This document shows positions 25,284-32,716 of a stretch of 64,000 nt of DNA, piece after piece. The notes under the pieces are model-generated. The model had not been told where the DNA came from. It worked only from the letters and a program-made list of their open reading frames with translations, and ran no database searches. Location of the stretch: contig NZ_JAHQCW010000006.1 in assembly GCF_019042275.1 (NCBI RefSeq), forward strand, positions 115,127-179,126. Direction: 5' to 3'. The translations under genes and the position numbers were made by a program. The DNA is from Diplocloster agilis. GTDB lineage: Bacteria; Bacillota; Clostridia; Lachnospirales; Lachnospiraceae. How positions within the stretch are numbered: position 1 is the stretch's first letter; each line of letters starts with the position of its first letter.

Positions 25284-25560
25284 GGGAAGAGAGGAAAGCG
25301 GCAGCGGACGGACGGCGGGGGCACCGCTCATGGGGGATAATCGCATCGGCCGGGCCTAAGAACGGATAACTCCGATGGAGGGAGAACCTCTTATTGGCAG
25401 GACCTGGTACAAACTCGCCACAAAACGGCTCGGACAGTGTTCCAGGCCCTGCGAGGTTCTCCCTCCATCTGTGTAACCCGTTCTAAGGCCCGGCCTCAAG
25501 CGATTATCCCCCATGAGCGGTGCCCCCGCCGTCCGTCCGCTGCCGCTTTCCTCTCTTCCC
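25284..25560 (+). repeat. Giant covarying hairpin, copy B
   Basis: A 277-bp near-palindrome with a 61-bp perfect outer stem of its own sequence, then the shared plan: GGCCTAAGAACGG with one A-A mismatch, loop TAACTCC, a 17-bp perfect stem starting GATGGAGGG, left bulge TTATTG, a 15-bp stem with two mismatches, and the 28-nt apical loop at 25411-25438 (AAACTCGCC, ACAAAAC, GGCTCGGACAGT). It lies between the divergent WYL and XRE genes. A T/G-rich simple stretch follows at 25638-25680. Confidence 0.93.
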
Positions 25561-25714
25561 TTTGTTGTTGCAGGCTGAGTTTCATGGTCGGTCAGGTTTG
25601 GTTTGAGTGATTTTTTATGTAGGTTTGGCTATGATTTCGGTTTTTGTTTTGGTTTTTGTTTTGGTTTTGGCTTCGGTTTTCTAGTATTTTATGGTGTTTT
25701 TATGTATAGTATAT

Positions 25715-25743
25715 TTGACTTTTAATCATTTATATGTTACTAT
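25715..25743 (+). promoter_or_regulatory. Promoter candidates upstream of the XRE gene
   Basis: TTGACT at 25715-25720 and TACTAT at 25738-25743 are 17 bp apart. A second similar pair (TTGACT 25826-25831, TACATT 25848-25853, 16 bp) lies closer to the gene. The shared TATTTGACTTTTAA suggests duplication. The 25561-25996 gap is AT-rich and contains repeated GTAAG motifs near 25765-25795 but no gene that I can see. Confidence 0.55.
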
Positions 25744-25996
25744 CTTTGTGTACACAACTCACATGTAAGCACGTAAGACTAGCATGTAAGACAAATTCTT
25801 TGTGTATAGATAATTATCGAAGTATTTGACTTTTAAACTTTTACTTTTACATTTACTTTATTGTAAATTAAAAGGTTGTATTGCGATTTATAATTGAGTA
25901 CCAGAATTATTTTTTGCTTAAGCCGAAGGAGTAGGATTTGTGTTGTTTGGTCTTTCGGTTATGTTTTGGAAAAGTTATGGGAAAGGATGTGATGCC

Positions 25997-26194
25997 ATGC
26001 CCAAAAACCTGCGTATTAAGTCGGCGAGAGCCGCTCTTGATCTGTCTCAGAAGGATCTGGCCGAGGCCGTGGGTGTCACTAGGCAAACGATTAACGCTAT
26101 TGAAAAAGGTGACTATAATCCGACGATCAATCTTTGTATCCGCATCTGTAAAACTCTTGGCAAAACGTTGGATGAATTGTTTTGGGAGGAGTAA
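25997..26194 (+). CDS. XRE-family helix-turn-helix regulator
   Basis: A 65-residue single-domain regulator of the Cro/C1 type: MPKNLRIKSARAALDLSQKDLAEAVGVTRQTINAIEKGDYNPTINLCIRICKTLGKTLDELFWEE. This short form is common in Firmicutes beside a small membrane protein. I start at 25997 (GAAAGGATG upstream). The longer frame to 25940 has no domain content. It is followed after 41 bp by a membrane protein gene with its own strong ribosome site, a typical regulator/membrane pair. Autoregulation is likely but unproven. Confidence 0.9.
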   Translation: MPKNLRIKSARAALDLSQKDLAEAVGVTRQTINAIEKGDYNPTINLCIRICKTLGKTLDELFWEE

Positions 26195-26235
26195 GGACGT
26201 TTTTATGGCGGAGTTCATGCGCCACTGGAGGAAAA

Positions 26236-26682
26236 ATGAAGAGAATATTGAATAAGGATTTTGATGAACGACAGTTGAAAATACGTGGAGCGGTGTATCT
26301 TCATACCCTGATTGTGATGGTTCTTCTTATTTTGGTAAATGCATTTTTGCGAATGAATGGCGTGGTATGGGCTGATGAGCTTTATCAGGCTTTGCTTCTG
26401 ATCATGGTGCCGGTTACGGTTGGTTCCGTAGAGCTGATTTGTAAGGACGCCTATATCGGGGTCCGGCGCTCTTATGGGGCAATGATTTTGTTATTGGGCT
26501 TGTGCGGCATTGTTGGATTCTTTCCCCCACTTTTCTCGATTCTGTCCGGTAAGGATGGATTTGTGGTGAATGGAGCCTTTACTTCTGATGGACAGAGAAT
26601 GATGGTGAGTTTTTGCTGCCTGATTATATCTTCTGTGTTTGTTGCAAGATATTTTTATGAACGGCATCAGCAGGGAGAGTGA
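26236..26682 (+). CDS. Four-helix membrane protein paired with the XRE regulator
   Basis: A 148-residue protein with four hydrophobic segments (about 18-37, 50-66, 80-99 and 122-139). The N-terminus MKRILNKDFDERQLKIRGAVYLHTL has the DERQ..iRg motif found in small clostridial membrane proteins (DUF6773-like, recalled, not certain) that are encoded right after a short XRE regulator. The start at 26236 has GGAGG 5 nt upstream. The longer frame to 26182 overlaps the regulator and lacks a site. Function unknown. A terminator follows at 26731-26784. Confidence 0.78.
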   Translation: MKRILNKDFDERQLKIRGAVYLHTLIVMVLLILVNAFLRMNGVVWADELYQALLLIMVPVTVGSVELICKDAYIGVRRSYGAMILLLGLCGIVGFFPPLFSILSGKDGFVVNGAFTSDGQRMMVSFCCLIISSVFVARYFYERHQQGE

Positions 26683-26730
26683 CGTGTTGTCTGGCTGACT
26701 GTGGTTTTGGTTTATAAGATATTATAGAGA

Positions 26731-26784
26731 AACGGCAGTCCCGGGTCGTGTCCTGACGGACATCGGCGGGGCCGCCGTTTTTTT
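26731..26784 (+). terminator. Rho-independent terminator after the XRE/membrane pair
   Basis: AACGGC pairs with GCCGTT, with an inner TGTCC-TGAC-GGACA hairpin, followed by seven T. Confidence 0.8.
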
Positions 26785-26823
26785 ATGTAGTTTAACCTTT
26801 TTTTATTTTGTATGCTGTTTTAT

Positions 26824-28227
26824 TTAGGCTTTCTGCTCTTTGGGCAGCAGCACGTTTAGCAGAATAGCGACCAGGGCAGCCGGGACAATTCCTGAACCGC
26901 CGAATATAAGCCGGATCGGTTCCGGCAGATAGGTCAATACGGCCGCGTTAGCGCCCAGACCATATCCCAGGCCCAGCGCTACGGAAACTATGGTTATGCT
27001 CCTGGCTGTGACTTCTTCCTTGGTAATCAGCTGTATACCGCTGACCACGATGGACGCAAACATCATAACCGCCGCGCCTCCCAGCACGCTCTGGGGCATA
27101 ATGGAGACCACTGCCGCAAGTTTGGGAAACAGTCCGCAGGCTACCAGGAAGATACCGCCGGTAGCGATCGCAAAGCGGTTTACGATCTTCGTCATTCCCA
27201 CCAAGCCTACATTCTGGCTGAAGGAAGTATTCGGCAGCACCCCGAATACCGCGGCGAAAGAAGATCCCAGGCCATCGCACATGACTCCGCCGGAAAGTTC
27301 CCGGTCCGACGCTTCCCGGCCCATGCCGCCGACGGTAATCCCGGAGATATCGCCCACCGTCTCTACAGCCGTTACGATAAACATAATGCCGATCGGAATG
27401 ATGGCTCTTATGTCAAATACCAGCTTCACCGGCAGCAGTTTCGGCACGGCGATCCATGCCGCGTCTCTTACCTTGTCCCAGTTCAGCACCCAGGATTTCA
27501 CAAGCGTTGCGCTTTCTCCCGTAGCGGCATCCAGATAGGTAAAGGTATTAGGAAGAAGAAATCCCATAATGGCAGCCACAACATATCCGATAATAATTCC
27601 GATCAGGATCGACGATACGCTGGCGAATCCTTTTACATAATGCTTCAGGATCACGATGCTGATCAGAACCACCGCACCCAGGAACAGATTTTCCAGGGAA
27701 CCGTAATCCTTCGCGCTGCTGCCGCCGCCGAACGACCCGATCCCCACACCGATCAGGGAAAGCCCGATGGCCAGCACCACCGTACCGGTTACCACCGACG
27801 GGAAGAATTTCCGCAGCGGTTTTAAAAAGAATCCCAGTACCGTCTCAAACAGACCGCCCAAGAGCGATGCTCCCAGGATCGCCCCGTAAGCGATAACGCC
27901 GCCGCCCATGACCTGCGCCACGCTCTGACACACACCGATGAACCCTGAGCTGGTACCCATGACGATCGGCAGCTTCCCGCCTACCGGCCCGATGGCAAAT
28001 AACTGCACCAGGGTAACCAGCCCCGCCACCAGCATGGCGTTCTGCAGGATAGCCACCTGATCCGGCGACCCCGCCGCTATACCGCAGGCTCCCGTGATCA
28101 GCAGAATCGGCGTCAGATTCCCCGCGAACATCGCCAGCACATGCTGAAGCCCCAGCGGAATCGCCGTTTTAAGCGGCAGCTTTCCGTCCAGGTCATAAGG
28201 GGTTGAATAGTTTTTCTCTTGTTTCAT
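26824..28227 (-). CDS. Uracil/xanthine permease, NCS2 family
   Basis: A 467-residue nucleobase:cation symporter with 12-14 membrane segments. Family marks are LPLKTAIPLGLQHVLAMFAGNLTPILLITG near the start, the GPVGGKLPIVMGTSSGFIG segment, and VETVGDISGITVGGMGREASDRELSGGVMCDGLGSSFAAVFGVLPNTSFSQNVGLVGMTKI, the conserved NCS2 block with the substrate-site Glu/Thr. This places it with purine (xanthine/urate) carriers more than with UraA. The start at 28227 has GGAGGG upstream. The longer frame to 28266 adds a polar tail. I looked for a purine riboswitch in the leader and did not see one. Confidence 0.9.
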   Translation of the reverse strand: MKQEKNYSTPYDLDGKLPLKTAIPLGLQHVLAMFAGNLTPILLITGACGIAAGSPDQVAILQNAMLVAGLVTLVQLFAIGPVGGKLPIVMGTSSGFIGVCQSVAQVMGGGVIAYGAILGASLLGGLFETVLGFFLKPLRKFFPSVVTGTVVLAIGLSLIGVGIGSFGGGSSAKDYGSLENLFLGAVVLISIVILKHYVKGFASVSSILIGIIIGYVVAAIMGFLLPNTFTYLDAATGESATLVKSWVLNWDKVRDAAWIAVPKLLPVKLVFDIRAIIPIGIMFIVTAVETVGDISGITVGGMGREASDRELSGGVMCDGLGSSFAAVFGVLPNTSFSQNVGLVGMTKIVNRFAIATGGIFLVACGLFPKLAAVVSIMPQSVLGGAAVMMFASIVVSGIQLITKEEVTARSITIVSVALGLGYGLGANAAVLTYLPEPIRLIFGGSGIVPAALVAILLNVLLPKEQKA

Positions 28228-28360
28228 CACATATCCCTCCTTCTCATTCGATATGGTTCCCGCCATATCCTTATATTAGAACTATATCTGTTCGTTCCCG
28301 CGATGTCAATCTATATGTAGGCTCCGGTCTGCTCTTGCACGAAATGTTTCTTTCTTTTCT

Positions 28361-28428
28361 CTTTAGAATATCTGCTTGAATTTCTAAGAAATATCTTTAG
28401 AATATCTGTCTGAATTTCTAAGAAATAT
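28361..28428. repeat. 34-bp tandem repeat in the divergent region
   Basis: Two units (28361-28394 and 28395-28428) beginning CTTTAGAATATCTG and ending TTTCTAAGAAATAT differ at two bases, and a third starts at 28429. Each contains the dyad ATTTCT/AGAAAT. They lie between the divergent permease and YfhO genes. Confidence 0.8.
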
Positions 28429-28506
28429 CTTTAGAAATCAATACTATAATTTACCTAGATTTACCAGGGTTTCCGAAACCGACCAACAAAAAATGAGGCT
28501 GATTCG

Positions 28507-31074
28507 ATGATAAAATCAAGATCCAAACAAATGATTCCTTATCTTCTGCTGACACTTCTGGCGCTTGCGCTGGTTCTGCTGATCTGGCCCGCCAACAGTA
28601 ACTATGGTTCTAAAATGGATTGGTTAAGCCAGCACAGCGTTTTTCCCGAATATTTCAGGCAACTATTTTACCGGACCGGCAATCTCTTACCTGATTTCGC
28701 GCCGGAACTCGGCGGCGGCCAGAATATCTATTACTTTGCCTATTACGGTCTTTTGAACCCTTTATTCCTGCCGTCCTATCTCATGCCCTCCGTACCCATG
28801 ACGGACTACGTCGCCGGTATGGCAGTTCTGTGTGTAACCGCCAGCGTCTGCCTTTTTTATTATTGGCTTAGAAGTCATGCATGTGCCGCGCTTCCCCGCC
28901 TGACTATATCCGTACTGTTTTTGTGCGCTTCCCCGCTGCTTTTCCATTCCCACCGCCACATTATGTTCATGGATTATATGCCTTTTCTTCTCCTGGCTTT
29001 GATTGGAACCGACCGATACTTCCGGACCGGGAAACGGGCCCTGGTCTGCTTAAGCGTCTTCTTGTGCATCATGATCAGCTACTTTTTCAGCGTTGGCTGT
29101 ATCGGCGCTGTTCTGTTCTATGCCCTTTATTTAAGCTATGGGCGGCATCCCCGCCTCTTCAGCAGAGAGACCTTTTCTCCCCTGTTACATATCCTGTCTG
29201 CTATCCTGACCGCCGTTCTGATGGCAGGCGTGCTTCTCCTGCCGGTGGCCTATGTAATTCTGAACGGCCGGAGCGGCTCCGGTTCTCTCTCCATTCTAAG
29301 CCTGCTTTGTCCGAAACTATCCATAGACTGGCTCGTGTACAGCGCATACGGCACAGGGCTTACCTGTTTTTCCCTGGCAGCGCTGCTTGCCGCCTGCCTC
29401 AGTAAAAACCGGCCTCTGCGCCTTCTCGCCGTGCTGCTGGTCACTTTACAGATTATTCCCGTCTTCGTATACCTGTTAAACGGAACTCTATACCTGCGTG
29501 CCAAAGCCCTGATACCTTTTGTCCCTCTCTACCTTTTGCCCGCTCTTCATTTCCTGCTGTACCTAAAAAGCAAACTGCGCCGGCAGTCCGCCCTGTGTTA
29601 TCTCCTGATCCTGACTTCCTGTGCCACCGCTCTCATCGTCAATCATACGGAGACCTGGGCCGGCCAATCTCTCACAGATTCCCTGCACCTAACGGAAAAG
29701 GAAAAACTCCTCCGCGCCCTCCCCGACTCAGGACCCTACCGCACTGACGACCTGGACGGAAACGTTCTGACCATGAACCAGACCTTCGGTCTTAAGGCCC
29801 GGAGGACCTCCATCTACTCGTCCACCTCCAACAAAGACTACTCCCACTTTCTGTCGGAATATCTGGGAAATGCAAAGCCCTCCAGAACCAGCCTCATAAA
29901 CGCCGCCACGCCCAACATATTCCTCCAGTCCCTGCTTGGAGTGCGCTATCTGCTAAGCGCGGATTCGGTTCCTGCCGGTTTCCTTCCCCTTCAGACCGAA
30001 GGCTCCACCACGCTGTACGAAAACGTAAACGCCCGCCCCCTGGCTTACGCATCCTGCCGCCTTTTCTCAGAAACCAGCTACGACGGCCTGCGTTTTCCCT
30101 ACACGCTCCAGCCCCTGTTCGAAGGAATCATCACCCGCCGGGCCGCCCAGGACGTTCCCTCCGTCACCGAATCCTGGCTCACTCCCCTCGCCCTCCCCTC
30201 CGTCACCGCGCCCAAAAACCTCCGTATCACCCAAGACGCCGGCAGCCTTCATATCGAAGCCGCCGCTGACGCCACCGCCGTCATACCACTGGACACTCCC
30301 CTCGCCGGCCAGATACTCATCCTGGAATTCCAGGTCGACGACACCCTCAATCCCCCCACCAACGATACCACCGTCACCATCAACGGCATCCAGAACAAAC
30401 TCTCCAAAAAAACCGCCTCCTACCCAAACCATAACTATCAGTTCCGCTACGTCATCTCCTCCGACGCCCCCATAACCCGCCTGGATCTCTCCTTCAGTCC
30501 CGGCGTTTACACGCTCTCCTCCATCCAGGCCTACACCGTAAGCACAGCCGCCTTCCAGGACGCCGTAACCTCCGTCATCCCCCTTGTCCCGGATACCGCC
30601 ATCCAATCCGGCTCCGCTCCCCGCACCACCTCCGCTCCCCGCACCTTCGTTCCCCTATCCTCATCCGTCGCCGCCGGCTCTCCTCCCATCCTCCAGGGAA
30701 CCATCAATCTGCCCGCCAGCGGCTACCTGGCCACCACCCTTCCCTACGACCGGGGCTATACCGTCACCGTAGACGGACAGCCGCAGCCCTACGAAAAAGT
30801 AAACAAAGCCTTCCTGGGCTTCCCCCTGTCCGAAGGCCTCCACACCATCACCATCACCTACCAGGCCCCCTTCAAACTTCCCGGCCTGATCTGCTCTCTT
30901 CTGGGGGGACTCCTCTTTCTCTACCTGCTTTGGCCTTGGCGGGGGATTGCCCCGGGAGGAAGGAAGCGGGCGGACGCAGAGGGGGGAAACTCGGGGGCGG
31001 AAGCCGCGGATACGGACTGGGCGGGGACTTCTTGTCCGCGGGAAGGCTGTGTCCAATCGTATAAGTTGCGCTAA
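28507..31074 (+). CDS. YfhO-family membrane protein
   Basis: An 855-residue GT-C-like membrane protein. About twelve membrane segments in residues 8-420 (early motifs SKMDWLSQHSVFPEYFRQLFYRTGNLLPDFAPELGGGQNIYYFAYYGLLNPLFLPSYL are typical YfhO), a large extracellular region, and a last helix near residues 795-812. In Bacillus, YfhO glycosylates lipoteichoic acid, so transfer of a sugar to a cell-surface polymer is the likely role. GAGGCTGATTCG precedes ATG. The last 40 codons (from about 816) lie inside the left arm of giant hairpin D, so the natural C-terminus has been replaced by GGRKRADAEGGNSGAEAADTD-type sequence. The last helix is intact, so the protein may still work. The codon usage shifts to very GC-rich towards the 3' end. 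Confidence 0.88.
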   Translation: MIKSRSKQMIPYLLLTLLALALVLLIWPANSNYGSKMDWLSQHSVFPEYFRQLFYRTGNLLPDFAPELGGGQNIYYFAYYGLLNPLFLPSYLMPSVPMTDYVAGMAVLCVTASVCLFYYWLRSHACAALPRLTISVLFLCASPLLFHSHRHIMFMDYMPFLLLALIGTDRYFRTGKRALVCLSVFLCIMISYFFSVGCIGAVLFYALYLSYGRHPRLFSRETFSPLLHILSAILTAVLMAGVLLLPVAYVILNGRSGSGSLSILSLLCPKLSIDWLVYSAYGTGLTCFSLAALLAACLSKNRPLRLLAVLLVTLQIIPVFVYLLNGTLYLRAKALIPFVPLYLLPALHFLLYLKSKLRRQSALCYLLILTSCATALIVNHTETWAGQSLTDSLHLTEKEKLLRALPDSGPYRTDDLDGNVLTMNQTFGLKARRTSIYSSTSNKDYSHFLSEYLGNAKPSRTSLINAATPNIFLQSLLGVRYLLSADSVPAGFLPLQTEGSTTLYENVNARPLAYASCRLFSETSYDGLRFPYTLQPLFEGIITRRAAQDVPSVTESWLTPLALPSVTAPKNLRITQDAGSLHIEAAADATAVIPLDTPLAGQILILEFQVDDTLNPPTNDTTVTINGIQNKLSKKTASYPNHNYQFRYVISSDAPITRLDLSFSPGVYTLSSIQAYTVSTAAFQDAVTSVIPLVPDTAIQSGSAPRTTSAPRTFVPLSSSVAAGSPPILQGTINLPASGYLATTLPYDRGYTVTVDGQPQPYEKVNKAFLGFPLSEGLHTITITYQAPFKLPGLICSLLGGLLFLYLLWPWRGIAPGGRKRADAEGGNSGAEAADTDWAGTSCPREGCVQSYKLR

Positions 31075-31296
31075 CTCCGAAAGAGAAAAAGCCCCCATTA
31101 CATTTTCTGTCACAAACTCGCCAAAAAACGGCTCAAACAGTGTGACAGAAAACGGGGCTTTTTCTCTTTCTTCGTAAGCGCAACTAATACGATTGGCCAA
31201 TGCCTTCCCGCGGACAAGAAGTCCCCACCCAGCCCGTATCCGCGGCTTCCGCCCCCGAGTTTCCCCCCTCTGCGTCCGCCCGCTTCCTTCCCCCCT
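30954..31296 (+). repeat. Giant covarying hairpin, copy D, overlapping the yfhO-like gene end
   Basis: A 343-bp near-palindrome: a 58-bp perfect outer stem, 24 bp perfect after two mismatches, then CCAATCGTAT and AGTTGCGC around an A-A mismatch, the loop TAACTCCGA, a 16-bp perfect stem starting AAAGAGAAAAAGC, left bulge CATTACA, a 12-bp perfect stem TTTTCTGTCACA, and a 28-nt apical loop at 31114-31141 (AAACTCGCC, AAAAAAC, GGCTCAAACAGT). Every loop corresponds to those of copies A-C although the stem sequences are unrelated. The inner arms with A/T tracts also look like a bidirectional terminator for the convergent genes. Confidence 0.93.
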
Positions 31297-31463
31297 ACAC
31301 TTGCAATAAAATATTGCTGTTGATCGGGTCTAATTTGTGTGGGATACCAATAAGCGAGGAACCCATAGCTCACAGATCCTATTCTTTTAGGCTACCGCCT
31401 GCTGGTTATACCGGTATCCCCGGAGGCTTTGGCCTGTCGTCTTAGAATACCTTATTAATAAAA

Positions 31464-31668
31464 AGAAAAAGCACCGTTTTCTGTCACGGCTCTTCCGCGG
31501 GTCCGGAGGCGGCCGCTGTTCAGCGCCGGGGTTAGGGGCGGTATCCGGGGAGACACAAAAGACCCCGGCCGCCAAAAGCCTCCCCGGATACCGCCTCTAA
31601 CCCCGGCGCTGAACAGCGGCCGCATTCGGACCCGCGGAAGAGCCGTGACAGAAAACGGTGCTTTTTCT
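31464..31668. repeat. Large palindrome E between hairpin D and the NYN gene
   Basis: A 205-bp palindrome: 42 bp perfect from AGAAAAAGCACCG inwards, a 3-nt internal loop, 27 bp, one G-T pair, 16 bp, and a 27-nt loop that lacks the AAACTCGCC motif. Its outermost 24 bp are nearly the same sequence as the joined inner stems of hairpin D. It ends GCTTTTTCT on both strands, 24 bp past the stop of the NYN gene, so it can terminate transcription both ways. Between D and E (31297-31463) I see no gene. Confidence 0.9.
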
Positions 31669-31691
31669 CCCCTCTAACAAGGCCCCAGCAG

Positions 31692-32693
31692 CTACCTAAG
31701 CAGCGATACCTTCTTGACGCATCCGTTGGCCCCGCTGCTCTTGATTTTGAGGCCGTCTATATCACCGATGAATTTGGAGAAATTTTTGTAGCCGTAGTTT
31801 TTGACGTTGAACTGGGGGAAACGGCTGACCAGCCATTGGTTCAGCTGGCTCATGTTTACTTCGGGCTCCCCTTTCTCCTGCATATATTGGAGGAGTTCCT
31901 TGCGTACATGGTCAATATTGGCTTTGTTGTCTTTTAAGTATACATAGATGGATTTCTTGATCTCCGTCTGCTCGAAGCAGTCGAACGTGGTAAGGAATTT
32001 AGATAATTTGGTATAGCCGTAGTTGCGGACGTCGAAATCAGGATGCCGCTTCAGGATACGGTTGCCCAGCTCTCCCATGTCGATGCCGCGGGCCTCGTCG
32101 CCGTTTTCGTTGATGATGTTGATCATGGCCTGTTTGATGGTTTCCAAGTCGGTCATGTCGGCTACATCTTTCTGGCTCCGGCTGTCCGGCGGGGCTGCTT
32201 CGGCGGATTTCGTTTTTGCCGGATTCAGGGTGATTTCTTCCTCTTCGGTTTCTGCGTCTTCTGTCAGGATGTCCAGGTATTTGAAGATGTTGCAGGCGAC
32301 CCGGAAGGGCAGGGGAGTTTTCTTTTCCCCCATTCCGATCACCATCATACCGGATTCCCGCAGGCGGACCGCCAGACGGGTAAAGTCACTGTCACTGGAT
32401 ACAATGCAGAATCCCTCTACTTTTGAGGAATAGAGAATGTCCATCGCGTCGATGATCATCGCGGAATCGGTCGCGTTTTTTCCAACGGTGTAGCTGTATT
32501 GCTGTATGGGGGTGATGGAATTTTCCAGCAATACATTTTTCCAGCTGGACGAGGATGTGCTCGTCCAGTCTCCGTATATTCGCTTATAGGTTACTATTCC
32601 GTAGTTTGATATCTCATCCATGATATATTTGATATATTTGGACGATACATTGTCCGAATCGATCAAAACGGCAAATCTTTTTTCCTCAGTCAC
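31692..32693 (-). CDS. NYN-domain (PIN-like) nuclease with two OST-HTH/LOTUS domains
   Basis: A 333-residue protein. Residues 4-140 form a NYN/LabA-like PIN nuclease domain with the acidic residues in AVLIDSDNVSSKYI, TDSAMIIDAMDILY and CIVSSDSDFTRLAVRLRE. Two OST-HTH/LOTUS modules follow (DLETIKQAMINIINENG...MGELGNRILKRHPDFDVRNYGYTKLSKFL and HVRKELLQYMQEKG...MSQLNQWLVSRFPQFNVKNYGYKNFSKFI). The fusion suggests an RNA-targeting nuclease, LOTUS being an RNA (G-quadruplex) binding domain. The start is GTG 32693 with GGAAG upstream, 24 bp after the rubredoxin-GOGAT stop. The longer ATG frame would overlap that gene and lacks a site. Confidence 0.9.
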   Translation of the reverse strand: MTEEKRFAVLIDSDNVSSKYIKYIMDEISNYGIVTYKRIYGDWTSTSSSSWKNVLLENSITPIQQYSYTVGKNATDSAMIIDAMDILYSSKVEGFCIVSSDSDFTRLAVRLRESGMMVIGMGEKKTPLPFRVACNIFKYLDILTEDAETEEEEITLNPAKTKSAEAAPPDSRSQKDVADMTDLETIKQAMINIINENGDEARGIDMGELGNRILKRHPDFDVRNYGYTKLSKFLTTFDCFEQTEIKKSIYVYLKDNKANIDHVRKELLQYMQEKGEPEVNMSQLNQWLVSRFPQFNVKNYGYKNFSKFIGDIDGLKIKSSGANGCVKKVSLLR

Positions 32694-32716
32694 TGTTCTT
32701 TCTTCCTTTCCTTGGT

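Noticed and set aside
25638..25680. T/G-rich GTTTTGGTTTTT stretch as an origin or telomere-like element
   Set aside because: Short simple sequence; no DnaA boxes or replication genes nearby.
28270..28440. Purine riboswitch before the NCS2 permease
   Set aside because: I could not find the conserved junction bases or the three-helix layout; the AT-rich repeats there do not fit.
30067..30606. Minus-strand frame of 179 residues inside the yfhO-like gene
   Set aside because: Gly/Val/Asp-rich shadow of a GC-rich gene, no ribosome site, no family features.
30661..31373. Overlapping frames inside giant hairpins D and E
   Set aside because: They are by-products of palindromic sequence; the plus- and minus-strand frames mirror each other (for example SEREKAPFSVT on both).
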